From assembly GCF_002276225.1 (NCBI RefSeq), contig NZ_NQNY01000016.1:1-40198 (forward strand): DNA of 40,198 bases, given 5' to 3'. Shown here piece after piece: positions 1 through 8,029 of the stretch (the stretch's first letter is position 1; each line of letters opens with the position of its first letter). Under the pieces are notes generated by a model. That model saw only the letters and a program-made list of their open reading frames with translations, searched no databases and had not been told where the DNA came from. The DNA comes from Mycoplasmopsis agassizii. Its GTDB lineage: Bacteria > Bacillota_I > Bacilli_A > Mycoplasmatales > Metamycoplasmataceae. The position numbers were made by a program, and so were the translations under genes.

Positions 1-34
1 CTTGTTTGTATTTCATATTACTTATATTATAAAA

Positions 35-64
35 AATAACTACAACCTTTCTGTTGCAGTTATT
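35..64 (+). other. hairpin of unknown role
   Basis: A 12-bp imperfect inverted repeat (35-46 with 53-64, one G-T pair) lies just before a second, terminator-like hairpin. It may be the 3' part of a structured RNA or the end of a plus-strand gene lying outside the window. I do not recognise an RNA family in the 100 visible bases. Confidence 0.4.
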
Positions 65-77
65 AGGCCGATGCGGG

Positions 78-102
78 AAACTGCTTAAGAAAGCAGTTTT
101 TT
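78..102 (+). terminator. Rho-independent terminator
   Basis: AAACTGCTT (78-86) pairs perfectly with AAGCAGTTT (91-99) around a 4-base loop, and a run of six T follows on the plus strand. It ends a plus-strand transcript entering from the left, facing the minus-strand gene that ends at 149. Confidence 0.7.
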
Positions 103-148
103 GTTTGAAAATTTTGCAGCTAAAAATAAGCAAACTAATAATTAATTA

Positions 149-1147
149 TTAAGATCAATTATCACGAACAATTTTTCATTCGTTAAAATCAAAATCAGTA
201 ATTTCATTTTTAGAAACTGGTAGTAGAAAAGAAGTAATCGTTTCTGGAGTCTTAAAAATGTATGGTTTTTCAACTCATGATACAGCTCTTCCAGGTTTTT
301 CAGGAACAGTAATGTATCCAAATTTTAAGGTAATGGTTTGTAGGTCAACATCAACCTTATAATCTTCAATTTGAATTCCTTTATCAACCTTATGATAAAC
401 TAATCATTCTTCATTGGGGCTGTCTGGAAAATCAACAAAATCGGTTAGAACTTTAATGAATAAATAATTATTATTTTCTAAATCTAATTTTTGTTTAATT
501 ACATCGTAGTTGAAATAATAATTTCAAGGTTTCATTTTGTCGATATCTTCATCTTTTATTTCGGGATCAATTTTTTCTTTAACAAATTTAGAAAATTTTT
601 CTTCATCAGTAACACGAAGTTGAGTTTTTAAACTATTTTCATCAGTTATTAAACTAACTGATTTGAATTGTGTTTCACTATTTTTTTGATCACCTTTTTT
701 TAAAGAGTTTTCTAAAACTGTACTTTTAGAAATTCCCTTTTTAAGATTATCTAAAGAATCAATTTTGAAAAATACTTCATGATTGTCGGTTTCAGGATTG
801 CTCTTTTCTTGTATTCAAAATTTTTCTTTTTTATCAGAAGGTAAACCCTTTTCGATATCTATACCAAGTCGTGAATATGTTCACAACTTGATATTTTTGC
901 TTCTAAATTCAGACCATCAATAATCTGAAAAGGTAAAGTGCTCATAACCAACATATTTAAGTTGAACAATAGATTTTTGGTTTTCTAGAACTTTTACACT
1001 AACATCAGTTCCTTTACCTGTTTCAGCAAAACGTCTATCTTCTTCGGTAAAATTAATTCCTGAAGAAGAACATGCTATTGTTAAAGAAGCTAAAATGGGG
1101 GTAGCAACTAAAGTTGAAAATAAAAATAATTTTTTAAATTTCTGCAT
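149..1147 (-). CDS. aromatic-motif surface lipoprotein L1
   Basis: Intact 332-residue lipoprotein. The signal peptide (1-25) ends in a lipobox TIAC with Cys26. The family layout is visible: TGKGTDVSVK segment, aromatic motif YEHFTFSDYWW, acidic/Lys-rich middle, NYYFNYD near residue 200, then NNYLFIK and SFLLPVSK near the C-terminus. It closely resembles L2, L3 and L4. The function is unknown; by analogy it is a cell-surface protein. The start is odd: the A/G-rich ribosome site (1171-1180) is about 23 bases from this ATG, and the ancestral ATG seen in its paralogues has mutated here. No protease gene precedes it, only a relic of one. I see no clear promoter of its own. Confidence 0.85.
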
Positions 1148-1200
1148 ATTGATTTTTAATTTATGAAATTCCCCTTCCTATTCTTATGAATAAAATAATA
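1134..1200 (-). pseudogene. relic of S8 protease 3' end upstream of L1
   Basis: Read in the frame that the protease uses at the P1-L3 junction, the DNA over the L1 start encodes QYAEI followed by TAA, matching the TYSEI tail of P1. The GGAAGGGGAATTT stretch aligns with P1's codons for RKRDL. About 65 bp are recognisable and heavily decayed. This points to a lost protease gene in front of L1. The alignment was made by eye. Confidence 0.5.
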
Positions 1201-1271
1201 AAGTGTTATCTAAAAGCAATTCTTGCTTTGAAGATTTTTAATTTTGCTTGAATAAAATTTACTACTCTTAT

Positions 1272-2295
1272 TTAAGATCAAGTGTCACGAACAATTTTTC
1301 AATCGCTAAAATCAAAATCCTTTATTCAATTTTTACTAACTGGTAATAAAAATGAAGTGATTGTTTTTGGTGTTTCAAAAGTACTTGGATCAACAGCTGT
1401 TGTTACATACCTTACTTTTTCAGGTACTTTAAATCATGAAAATTTTATAATAATTGTTTTAGTATCTTGATCGATTCTATACTCACTAATTTGAATTCCT
1501 TTATTAACTTTATGATAAACAAAATCAGCTTCACTAGGACTTTTTTGTGGATAGATAAATTCAGTAAAGTCTTTGATAAATAAATAATCATAATTTTGTT
1601 AAATCAAGTTTCTGACTAATTAGATCGTAATTAAAATATGAATTTCATGGCTTCATTTTTTCAATCTCTTCATCTTTTAGTTTAGAATTTATTTTTTCTT
1701 TAACAAATTTAGAAAATTTTTCTTCTTCCTCATCAGTAGCACGAAGTTGAATTTTTAAACTGGTTTCATCAGTTACTAAACTAACTGATTTGAACTGTGT
1801 TTCACTATTTTTTTGATCATCTTTTTTCAAAGAGTTTTCTAAAACTGTACTTTTAGAAATTTCTTTTTTAAGATTCTCTAGAGAATCACGTTTGAAGAAT
1901 ACTTCATGATTATCAGTTTCAGGATTAGTTTCTTCATTTTTTCAAAATGCTTCTTTTTCTTCGAAACTAACACCTTTTTCAATATCAATACCAGATGAGT
2001 AATATGATTGTGTTTTAATAACTTTGCTTCTTCTTTCTGATCATCAATAATCAGAAAATGTAAAGTATTCATAACCTACATACTTAAGTTGAATAACAGT
2101 TTTTTTATTATCTAGAATTTTTACACTTAGATCCGTTCCCTTACCTGTTTCTGCAAAACGTTTATCTTCTTCAGTTAATGTAACATCTGAAGAAGTACAT
2201 GCGATTGCTAAAGAAGCAAGAACAGGAATAGCACTTAAACTTAAAAAATTAATTAATTTTTTAGGTTCAAATTTTTGAATCTTTAATTTTGACAT
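1272..2295 (-). pseudogene. aromatic-motif lipoprotein L2, frameshifted
   Basis: The lipoprotein signal is intact (LAIAC, Cys33) and the body runs like L1 and L3 through the aromatic motif and NSYFNYD. Near 1598 the frame shifts: the first frame continues LDLTKLW and stops at 1534, giving 253 residues, whereas the family sequence (YDYLFIKDF, SFLLPVSK) continues in another frame to TAA at 1272-1274. The total length of 1024 bp is 3n+1, consistent with a single-base change. The site is not a long homopolymer, so I favour decay over phase variation; a sequencing error is also possible. The start has a good ribosome site (AAGAGAGAT) 8 bases upstream, within a protease relic. Confidence 0.8.
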
Positions 2296-2370
2296 TTAGA
2301 TCTCTCTTTCTTAATTTTTTTAACTATCTCAAAACGCATTAAATGAAATATTCATAAAATGTTTTAATAT
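2267..2370 (-). pseudogene. relic of S8 protease 3' end upstream of L2
   Basis: The 100 bp before and over the L2 start align by eye with the last 100 bp of P1. AATGCGTTTTGAGATAGTT matches the P1 codons for DVFYDSS, and the block AAGAAAGAGAGATCTAAATG matches those for RKRDLD. In the protease frame the tail reads NVKIKDSKI, against DVALTYSEI in P1. Stops occur in the remnant, so it is dead, but it still supplies the ribosome site of L2. Confidence 0.6.
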
Positions 2371-2378
2371 TTTTTTGA

Positions 2379-2384
2379 ATTATA
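2379..2384 (-). promoter_or_regulatory. candidate -10 box for L2
   Basis: TATAAT on the minus strand, about 84 bases before the L2 start codon. It abuts a hairpin (2384-2424). No good -35 box is visible at 17 bp. Confidence 0.4.
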
Positions 2385-2424
2385 ATATCCACCACAATTG
2401 AATTGCTATGGAGGATATTTTTTT
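2384..2424 (+). terminator. terminator-like hairpin pointing against the local genes
   Basis: AATATCCACC (2384-2393) pairs with GGAGGATATT (2410-2419), one mismatch, followed on the plus strand by a T-rich run. All neighbouring genes are on the minus strand, where the hairpin is followed by A-rich sequence, so its orientation is unexpected. It may end antisense transcription or be a relic. Confidence 0.45.
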
Positions 2425-2470
2425 CTTTTTTGTTTTGATAAATTATATTAATAAGTTGTGCCAAGTTTTG

Positions 2471-3493
2471 CTAAGATGAAGTATCACGAACAATTTTTCA
2501 CTCATTAAAATCAAAATCACTAATTTCATCCTTATCTACAGGTAGTAGAAAAGAAGTAATTGTTTTTGGAGTTTTGAAAAGGAATGGTTTTGAAATTAAG
2601 GTTACGTATCCTTTTTCGTATGGTACTTTAAATCATGAAAATTCTAAAAAAATTGTTTTATTAGGAATATCAATTCGATAATCCTGGATTTGAATTCCTT
2701 TATCAATTTTGTGATAAATTAACTGTTCTTCACTGGGCTCATTTGGAAAGTCAACGAATTCAGTTAAATCTTTAATAAATAAATAATTATTTTTTTCTAA
2801 ATCTAATTTTTGATTTATCAAGTCGTAATTAAAATAAGAATTTCATGGCATCATATTTTCAATATCTTCATTGTTTAAATTAGCATCAACTTTTTCTTTA
2901 ATAAATTTAGAAAATTTTTCTTTTTCTTCATCAGTGGAACGAAGTTGAGTTCTTAGACTTGTTTCATCTGTTATTAAACTAACTGATTTAAATTGTTTAT
3001 CGCTTTGGTTTTGATCTTCCTGCTTTAAAGAGTTCTTTAAAACTGTGCTTTTAGAAATTTTATTTTTAAGTTCATCCAAAGAAGCAAGTTTGAAAAAAAC
3101 TTCGTGATTATCTGCTTCAAGGTTATTTTCTTCTTCCCCATCAGAAAGCACATCTGTTTCAAAATTGATATCATGCTGCAATAGTCAGTTCGATCTAATA
3201 TTTTTAATAATGTCGCTTTTGTCTTCTGATCATCAATAATCAGAAAAAGTAAAGTACTCATAACCAACATGTTTTAGTTGAATAATAGATTTGTTGTTTT
3301 CTAAAGTTTTTACACTAACATCAGTACCTTTACCTGTTTTAGCAAACCGTCTGTCTTCCTCAGTTAATGTAACACTTGAAGAACAAGCTATTGCTAAAGA
3401 AGTAAAAATAGGTGCAACAAATAAACCAGAAAAAATAATTATTTTTCTAAATCTATCTTTCTTATTAAATTTCTGAATATGTAAGTGCGACAT
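2471..3493 (-). CDS. aromatic-motif surface lipoprotein L3 (partner of P1)
   Basis: Intact 340-residue lipoprotein; the signal peptide ends LAIAC with Cys37. The aromatic motif YEYFTFSDYWW lies near residue 85, a Glu/Lys-rich middle follows, then NSYFNYD, NNYLFIKDL and SFLLPVDK. The start codon lies inside the last codons of protease P1 (29-bp overlap). Its ribosome site, AGAAAGAGG, is formed by the P1 codons for RKR, so translation is probably coupled to P1. The biochemical function is unknown. The fixed pairing with a surface protease suggests a substrate-binding, anchoring or chaperone-like partner, which is inference. It is best preserved among the four lipoproteins of this cluster. Confidence 0.88.
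3465..3493 (-). other. 29-bp dual-coding junction P1/L3
   Basis: These bases encode both the protease tail (DVALTYSEI and stop) and the lipoprotein start (MSHLHIQKF) in different frames. The overlap length is exactly 29 bp here, at P2/L5 (13832-13860) and at P3/L8 (19796-19824), and the same geometry persists in the relics at L4 and L7. Confidence 0.85.
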
Positions 3494-5540
3494 CTAAATC
3501 CCTCTTTCTAGATTGTTCTTCTGAACTATCATAAAACACATCAAAAGAATAGATACCTGAAGTTTTGGCCTCAAATTCTATGGTTTCTGTATTCATCATT
3601 TGTTCATTATAATTTGTTTCTTGTTTAATATAAACTGCATTAATATTTTCACCTTCAGGAGTAGTGACTTGTAGTTTTAAATTTAATGCACCTTTAAATC
3701 TATAGTTTGAATTACTAAAAGCACCCATTTCGTATGCATTGTAATTTGAATCATATTCAAAAAGATCTTTACCTTTTCATGTTATGTTAACCCTGTATTT
3801 TTTACCTGCTTCAAAGTAATTATATGTTCTTGACTTTGATTCATTTGTGCTATTAGCATAAACTCTAAGATATTTTAAATTTAGTAAGGATTCTTTCACT
3901 TTTTTAAAGTTTGCTCTACCAAAACCTGTCCTTCTATCATAAACATCGTGTAATCCTCCACCGTTATCTGAACTAAATTTGTAACTTGAGGCATTTTGTC
4001 TTGAACCAGAAATTAAAGCACTTTTTAAGATCATATAGTCAGATCCCTTTTTGAAAATTTCAGGATAGTTTGTTTTTAAAAGACTTGCAATGCCTGTAAT
4101 AGTAGGTGCAGCAAAGCTAGTTCCCCTTAAAAGATATCTTCCTTGCAAGTCTAGCCCAGTAGGACTAAATGAATCAGGAACTGATGTTGTAACATAACTC
4201 TGATCTTTTGAAACTTCAGTCCCACCCTCAGAATCTAGATATGGAGAGATATATTCTGTAGATTCTAATGCACCTACAACAATTGCATTATGTGACAAAG
4301 TATAATAATCTAAATATTTATATGCGTTCGTTGTATAGGTTCTTTTGTCTTCAGTTATCTCTTCGATATATGAATTACCTGCTGAAATAATAAAAATAAA
4401 ATCTTCATTTTCATTTAAAAAATTATCTAACCATTCAGAATCACTATTATATTCTTCACTGGTACCATATTCTGCACCCCAACTATTATTTACCATGTAA
4501 ACTCCACGATATAAGAATCAGTTTAGCGTGCTATTTAATCACCCGTTTCATCTACTTGTCACATCAGAAAATAACATTATGTTTGGATTAATTCCCTGGT
4601 GACCCATGATAACATCAGCAACCATATTTGGATGAGAATATTGTTTAAATGGTAGATTACTTGTATCCCTTGTAATAATTTTGCTTGAGTCGATAAATGC
4701 AGACGAATTTTTATCAACATATGAAGAAGAGTCAGGATTTTTAGGAACTGCTTCAATAATTCCGACTTTCATTTCGGCTTTTCCATAGTTAATATTATTA
4801 TAGGCTTGCAGTCTTTCTTGGTTTAAAGTTTGATAGTCAAGTCCAATAAGTCCATATCTTTTTTTGGTAGCACTATTGTAATTATCTCAGAAGGTCTTTG
4901 GAACATAAAAACGTTCACGATGCCTTAAATCTGATTCTTCTAGTGTTATTTTTCTTAAAGCAGTATTAAATTCTTCGACGCTTCTACCTGTTTCGTGAAC
5001 ATTAATTTGTAAAAGATCATTAAAATCAAAATCAAATTCTGATATTTTTAATACTAATTTTTTAAAGTCATCTAGATCTTTATAAGCGATTGAAAATGTT
5101 AAAGTATATTTTCCGTAAAGTGTTTCAAAATCATTATCTAAAATTGTATACATTTGCTCTAGATACATATTAATTTTGGTTTTATCTGTACCTGCTTTAA
5201 AAACAATATCAACTCTATTGGAACCTTGGTCTAAAACTTTTTGAAAATCTCCCTCACTTGAAAGAGTTGCTATAAATTCAGGCTTTTTATAATTAAATGA
5301 TGTTTGACTAACAATATCTTTTATTGAATCACTTTTTAAAAGTTCTTCAGCATATTTTCTTCTTAGTGATTTTTTATCTTGTGATATTAAGGTGTCTTCT
5401 TTTTTTGTTTTTGAATCATCAACAACATTTTGTTGCTGTGGTTGTGATGAGTAAGATACGCTTACTAAGGCTCCAACAGCAGCTAAAGAAGCAGATGATA
5501 AGCCTAGTAATGATCATAAATTTTTTTTAAATTTTTTCAT
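3465..5540 (-). CDS. S8 subtilisin-like surface protease P1
   Basis: 691 residues. An N-terminal hydrophobic segment (about 7-30, no lipobox Cys) exports or anchors it. A propeptide-like region (about 85-165, with GKYTLTFSI) follows. The catalytic domain has VGIIE with Glu263 where subtilisins have Asp, His303 in SHPNMVADVI followed by GINPNIMLFS, oxyanion Asn389 in ISAGNS, and nucleophile Ser475 in LRGTSFAAP. A beta-rich C-terminal region ends in DVALTYSEI. It probably cleaves extracellular host or mycoplasma proteins; the substrate is unknown. The start has GAGG 8 bases upstream. It forms an operon with L3. The Asp-to-Glu exchange is shared with P2 and P3, so it looks like a family feature rather than damage. 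It is the best candidate for an active enzyme together with P2. Confidence 0.9.
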
Positions 5541-5663
5541 TTGGACCTCGTTATTTAAAATAATTGATAATAAATGATTACTGATCAAATTAATTAACAA
5601 CTTTTTTATGCTTTTATATGCTTTTTAAAATGCATAGAATATGTTAAATAATTCAAATGATGC

Positions 5664-5669
5664 AGTATA
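5664..5669 (-). promoter_or_regulatory. candidate -10 box of P1-L3
   Basis: TATACT on the minus strand within AAAGTAATATACT, 124 bases before the P1 start. The same 13-base block precedes L4 (7458-7463), so the two units share a promoter type. No consensus -35 is evident. Confidence 0.5.
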
Positions 5670-5838
5670 TTACTTTATCTTTTTACTGCAAGCTATGTAC
5701 AAGTAATTGTTAAAAAATCGTTTTAACGATTTAAAACTAATTTCATCTATATTTAAAAAAGTAATTCACAATTTAATCATGAATTAATAATCTAAAAATT
5801 TATTACGTGTTTTAGATGAGTACAAAAAGATAAAATTT

Positions 5839-5970
5839 TTACTTATTAATTTCCGAAATCAAAAAAATCAATTTTGAAAATTGATAAGAAATAATTAACT
5901 CTTTTTTAAAACCTAAAATGGGCATTAAACTCATTGAAGGTTTTAATACTGTTTGTGTTTGAAAATTCAT
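5839..5970 (-). CDS. possible small protein, 43 residues
   Basis: ATG at 5970 is preceded by a good ribosome site (AGAAAGGG, about 6 bases upstream) and ends at TAA 5839-5841. The product is basic and hydrophobic (MNFQTQTVLKPS at the start, LIFLISEINK at the end), with a possible C-terminal membrane segment. A TATAAT box at 6052-6057 and two hairpins lie in the leader. I do not recognise a family. It could be a real small gene, a leader peptide or the remnant of a larger gene; no homologue is available to test this. Confidence 0.35.
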   Translation of the reverse strand: MNFQTQTVLKPSMSLMPILGFKKELIISYQFSKLIFLISEINK

Positions 5971-6051
5971 ATTAAACCCTTTCTTATTTTAATCATTTTC
6001 TAGATGATGAAAATGATTTTTTAACCTTGCAGAAATTTCTTCTGCACAATA

Positions 6052-6057
6052 ATTATA
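6052..6057 (-). promoter_or_regulatory. candidate -10 box of the 43-codon gene
   Basis: TATAAT on the minus strand, with TTCATA 18 bases further upstream as a weak -35. The transcript would carry hairpins GCAGAA/TTCTGC (6029-6046) and ATCATTTT/AAAATGAT (about 5990-6025) before the ribosome site. Confidence 0.4.
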
Positions 6058-6216
6058 TTGTTTTATACAAAATATTATGAATTTTTATAAATTTTTAGTT
6101 TTTATGAAAAATTTTTCATATTTTGGTAATGTTGAGTCCTGAATATTAGTCCTTTTTAAGATTTTTAGCCTAAACAATCAATTTCCATATACAACTAATT
6201 CAGATTTTAAAACAAT

Positions 6217-6249
6217 AAAAAACCCATCCTTAGTTTACAAGGATAGGTT
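6217..6249 (-). terminator. terminator of L4
   Basis: AAGGATAGGTT (6239-6249) pairs with AACCCATCCTT (6221-6231), one G-T pair, and a T-run follows on the minus strand. It lies 53 bases after the L4 stop. Confidence 0.7.
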
Positions 6250-6301
6250 ATTAGAAGTTGATTTTGAATTGCTTACTAAGAAACTAAGATTAAATTTAAC
6301 C

Positions 6302-7342
6302 TTATTTTTCAGTTACAATTTTTCATTCGTTAAAATCAAAATCATTTAATTCGCTTTTAGGTACAGGTAATAAAAATGATGTAATTGTATTAGGACCAGT
6401 AAAGCGATTTTGTTTTTCATATGGTCTTGTCAATAAATAATCTTGTTGAGGAACATTAAAATATGAAAATTTTAATGTCAGGGTTTTATTTTCCTTATCA
6501 ATTATATAATCATATACTTGAATCCCTTTATCAACTTTATGATAAACTAAAGAGCTCTCCCCCTGGAATTCACCATAAATTATTAAATGAGTTAGATCTT
6601 TTACAAAAAGATAGTTATTATTTTTTAGATCTAATTTTTTCTTGATTAAATCATAATTAAAATACGAATTTCAAGGTTTCATTTTTTCGATTTCATCATC
6701 TTTTAGATTAGCATCAATTTTTTCTTTAGCAAATTTAGAAAATTTTTCCTTTTCTTTTTCACTACTACGTAGTTGTGTTTTTAAACTTGATTCATCTGTT
6801 ATTAAACCAACTGATTTAAATTGTTTATCACTTGATTTTTGATCTTCTTGTTTAATTGAAGTACCTAAAACTGTTTTGTTTTCAATTTCCTTTTTTAGTT
6901 TGTCCAAAGAATTTACTTTAAAAAACACTTCACTATCTTCATTGTTTGGATTATTTTTTTCATCATAAATCATTTTACGACGTTCTGCAACACTAATGCT
7001 TTTTTCTGCATCAATTCCTGCTCCTATTCCATATGAATACATTCTTATGTTTTTACTTTTATCCTCTGATCATCAATAATCAGAAAATGTAAAATATTCA
7101 TAACCTGCGTACTTAAGTTGAATAACAGTTTTTTTATTATCTAGAATTTTAACACTTAGATCAGCTCCCTTGCCAGTTTCAGCGAACCGCTTATCTTCTT
7201 CAGTTAATTTTGATGTACTAGTTGTTGGTGTACAAGCGATTGCAAAAGAAGCAAAAATAGGGATTGCTAATAATGCTGATATTAATAATATCTTTTAAAA
7301 TTTTGTTTTTTTATTAAAGTTCTGAGTATCTATGTGAGACAT
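6302..7342 (-). pseudogene. aromatic-motif lipoprotein L4, stop in signal peptide
   Basis: The reading frame holds 346 codons and looks like L1-L3 over its full length: lipobox FAIAC, TGKGADLSVK, YEYFTFSDYWW, NSYFNYD, NNYLFVKDL, SFLLPVPK. Codon 16 is TAA, located just before the hydrophobic core of the signal peptide (MSHIDTQNF is followed by KTKF, stop, KILLISALL). No good alternative start with a ribosome site lies between this stop and the lipobox. The rest of the frame is undamaged, so the stop is recent or is a sequencing error. A promoter of the P1 type lies about 115 bases upstream, and a protease relic overlaps the start. Confidence 0.8.
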
Positions 7343-7420
7343 TTTATCTCTCTTTCTGGATTATTATCTTGAATAATCCTAAAATGTATTAAGTTAATAT
7401 GTCATAAATAGCAAATATCG
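7314..7420 (-). pseudogene. relic of S8 protease 3' end upstream of L4
   Basis: In the protease frame the DNA over the L4 start reads NVSHRYSEL and a TAA, ending 29 bases into L4, exactly as in P1/L3. Upstream, CAGAAAGAGAGAT aligns with P1's TAGAAAGAGGGAT, and GGATTATTCAAGATAATAATC aligns in part with P1's ATGATAGTTCAGAAGAACAA. The rest of the protease is gone, leaving L4 directly behind a P1-type promoter. Confidence 0.6.
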
Positions 7421-7457
7421 AATCAGCCTTTTTATGTTCATATTAAAGCTTGGTTAA

Positions 7458-7463
7458 AGTATA
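7458..7463 (-). promoter_or_regulatory. candidate -10 box of L4
   Basis: TATACT within AAAGTAATATACT on the minus strand, identical over 13 bases to the P1 promoter block. A TTGACA lies only 6 bases upstream, too close to act as a normal -35. Confidence 0.45.
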
Positions 7464-7601
7464 TTACTTTGTCAAAAAATCTGATATTTTAAAAATATTT
7501 TAGATTTTTTAAAACTACTTTTTTCGCTATCAAAATTATTTTAAAATCACTTGATAATCACTAATTTTGTTTTATTTAACTACGCTAAAAAACCAACAAA
7601 A

Positions 7602-7623
7602 AAACTGCTCAAATGAGCAGTTT
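7602..7623 (-). terminator. terminator of rpsO
   Basis: AAACTGCTC and GAGCAGTTT form a perfect stem around a short loop (7603-7623), with T-rich sequence following on the minus strand. It lies 16 bases after the rpsO stop. Confidence 0.75.
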
Positions 7624-7638
7624 CAAATTATAAACTTT

Positions 7639-7905
7639 TTACTTACGAATACCAAGTTTAGCAATTAAACTTAAGTATGATTGATAATTAGTTTTTTGTA
7701 AATAAGATAGTAATTTTTTACGCTGTTCAATTTTTGCTAGAAAACCACGCTTTGAATGACGATCTTTTTTATTTTCTTGAAAGTGTAATTTTAGTCTTTC
7801 AATGTCATCTGTAAGGATAGCGATTTGTACTTCAATAGCACCTGTGTTTTTTTCGCTTCCACCAAATTCTTTAACTAATTGGCTAGTTTTAGCTTTATCT
7901 TTCAT
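7639..7905 (-). CDS. rpsO: 30S ribosomal protein S15
   Basis: 88 residues, the normal size of uS15. The family signature is present: TGAIEVQIAILTDDIERLKLH in near-canonical form (shortened here), then HSKRGFLAKIEQRKKLLSYL and a final LGIRK. S15 binds 16S rRNA and helps assemble the central domain of the small subunit. The start has GAAGGGAAAAGAA upstream. It has its own promoter (7972-8000) and terminator (7602-7623), so it is likely a single-gene unit downstream of ribF. Confidence 0.98.
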   Translation of the reverse strand: MKDKAKTSQLVKEFGGSEKNTGAIEVQIAILTDDIERLKLHFQENKKDRHSKRGFLAKIEQRKKLLSYLQKTNYQSYLSLIAKLGIRK

Positions 7906-7971
7906 TTCTTTTCCCTTCTAAACCGAGCCTTAATTTATAAAATTAAAACCCAGCATAAAATAATTTTTTTT

Positions 7972-8000
7972 ATTTTAGCAAAAATATTGATTAAAAGCAA
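7972..8000 (-). promoter_or_regulatory. rpsO promoter
   Basis: On the minus strand, TTGCTT (7995-8000) and TAAAAT (7972-7977) are separated by 17 bases. It lies about 67 bases before the rpsO start, within the gap after ribF. Confidence 0.6.
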
Positions 8001-8029
8001 GATTTTTCTTTAAATAATTAAGCGTGTTT

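Larger units (their letters stand above)
5541..6301. other. 760-bp low-coding gap between P1 and L4
   Basis: Very AT-rich. It contains the P1 promoter (5664), a possible 43-codon gene (5839-5970) with its own -10 box, two leader hairpins (about 5990-6025 and 6029-6046) and the L4 terminator (6217-6249). I see no protease or lipoprotein remains here. Confidence 0.6.

Noticed and set aside
3037-3270. Frame within L3 starting MLVMSTLLFLIIDDQ
   Set aside because: It is an alternative frame of L3; the family sequence continues in the main frame once UGA is read as Trp.
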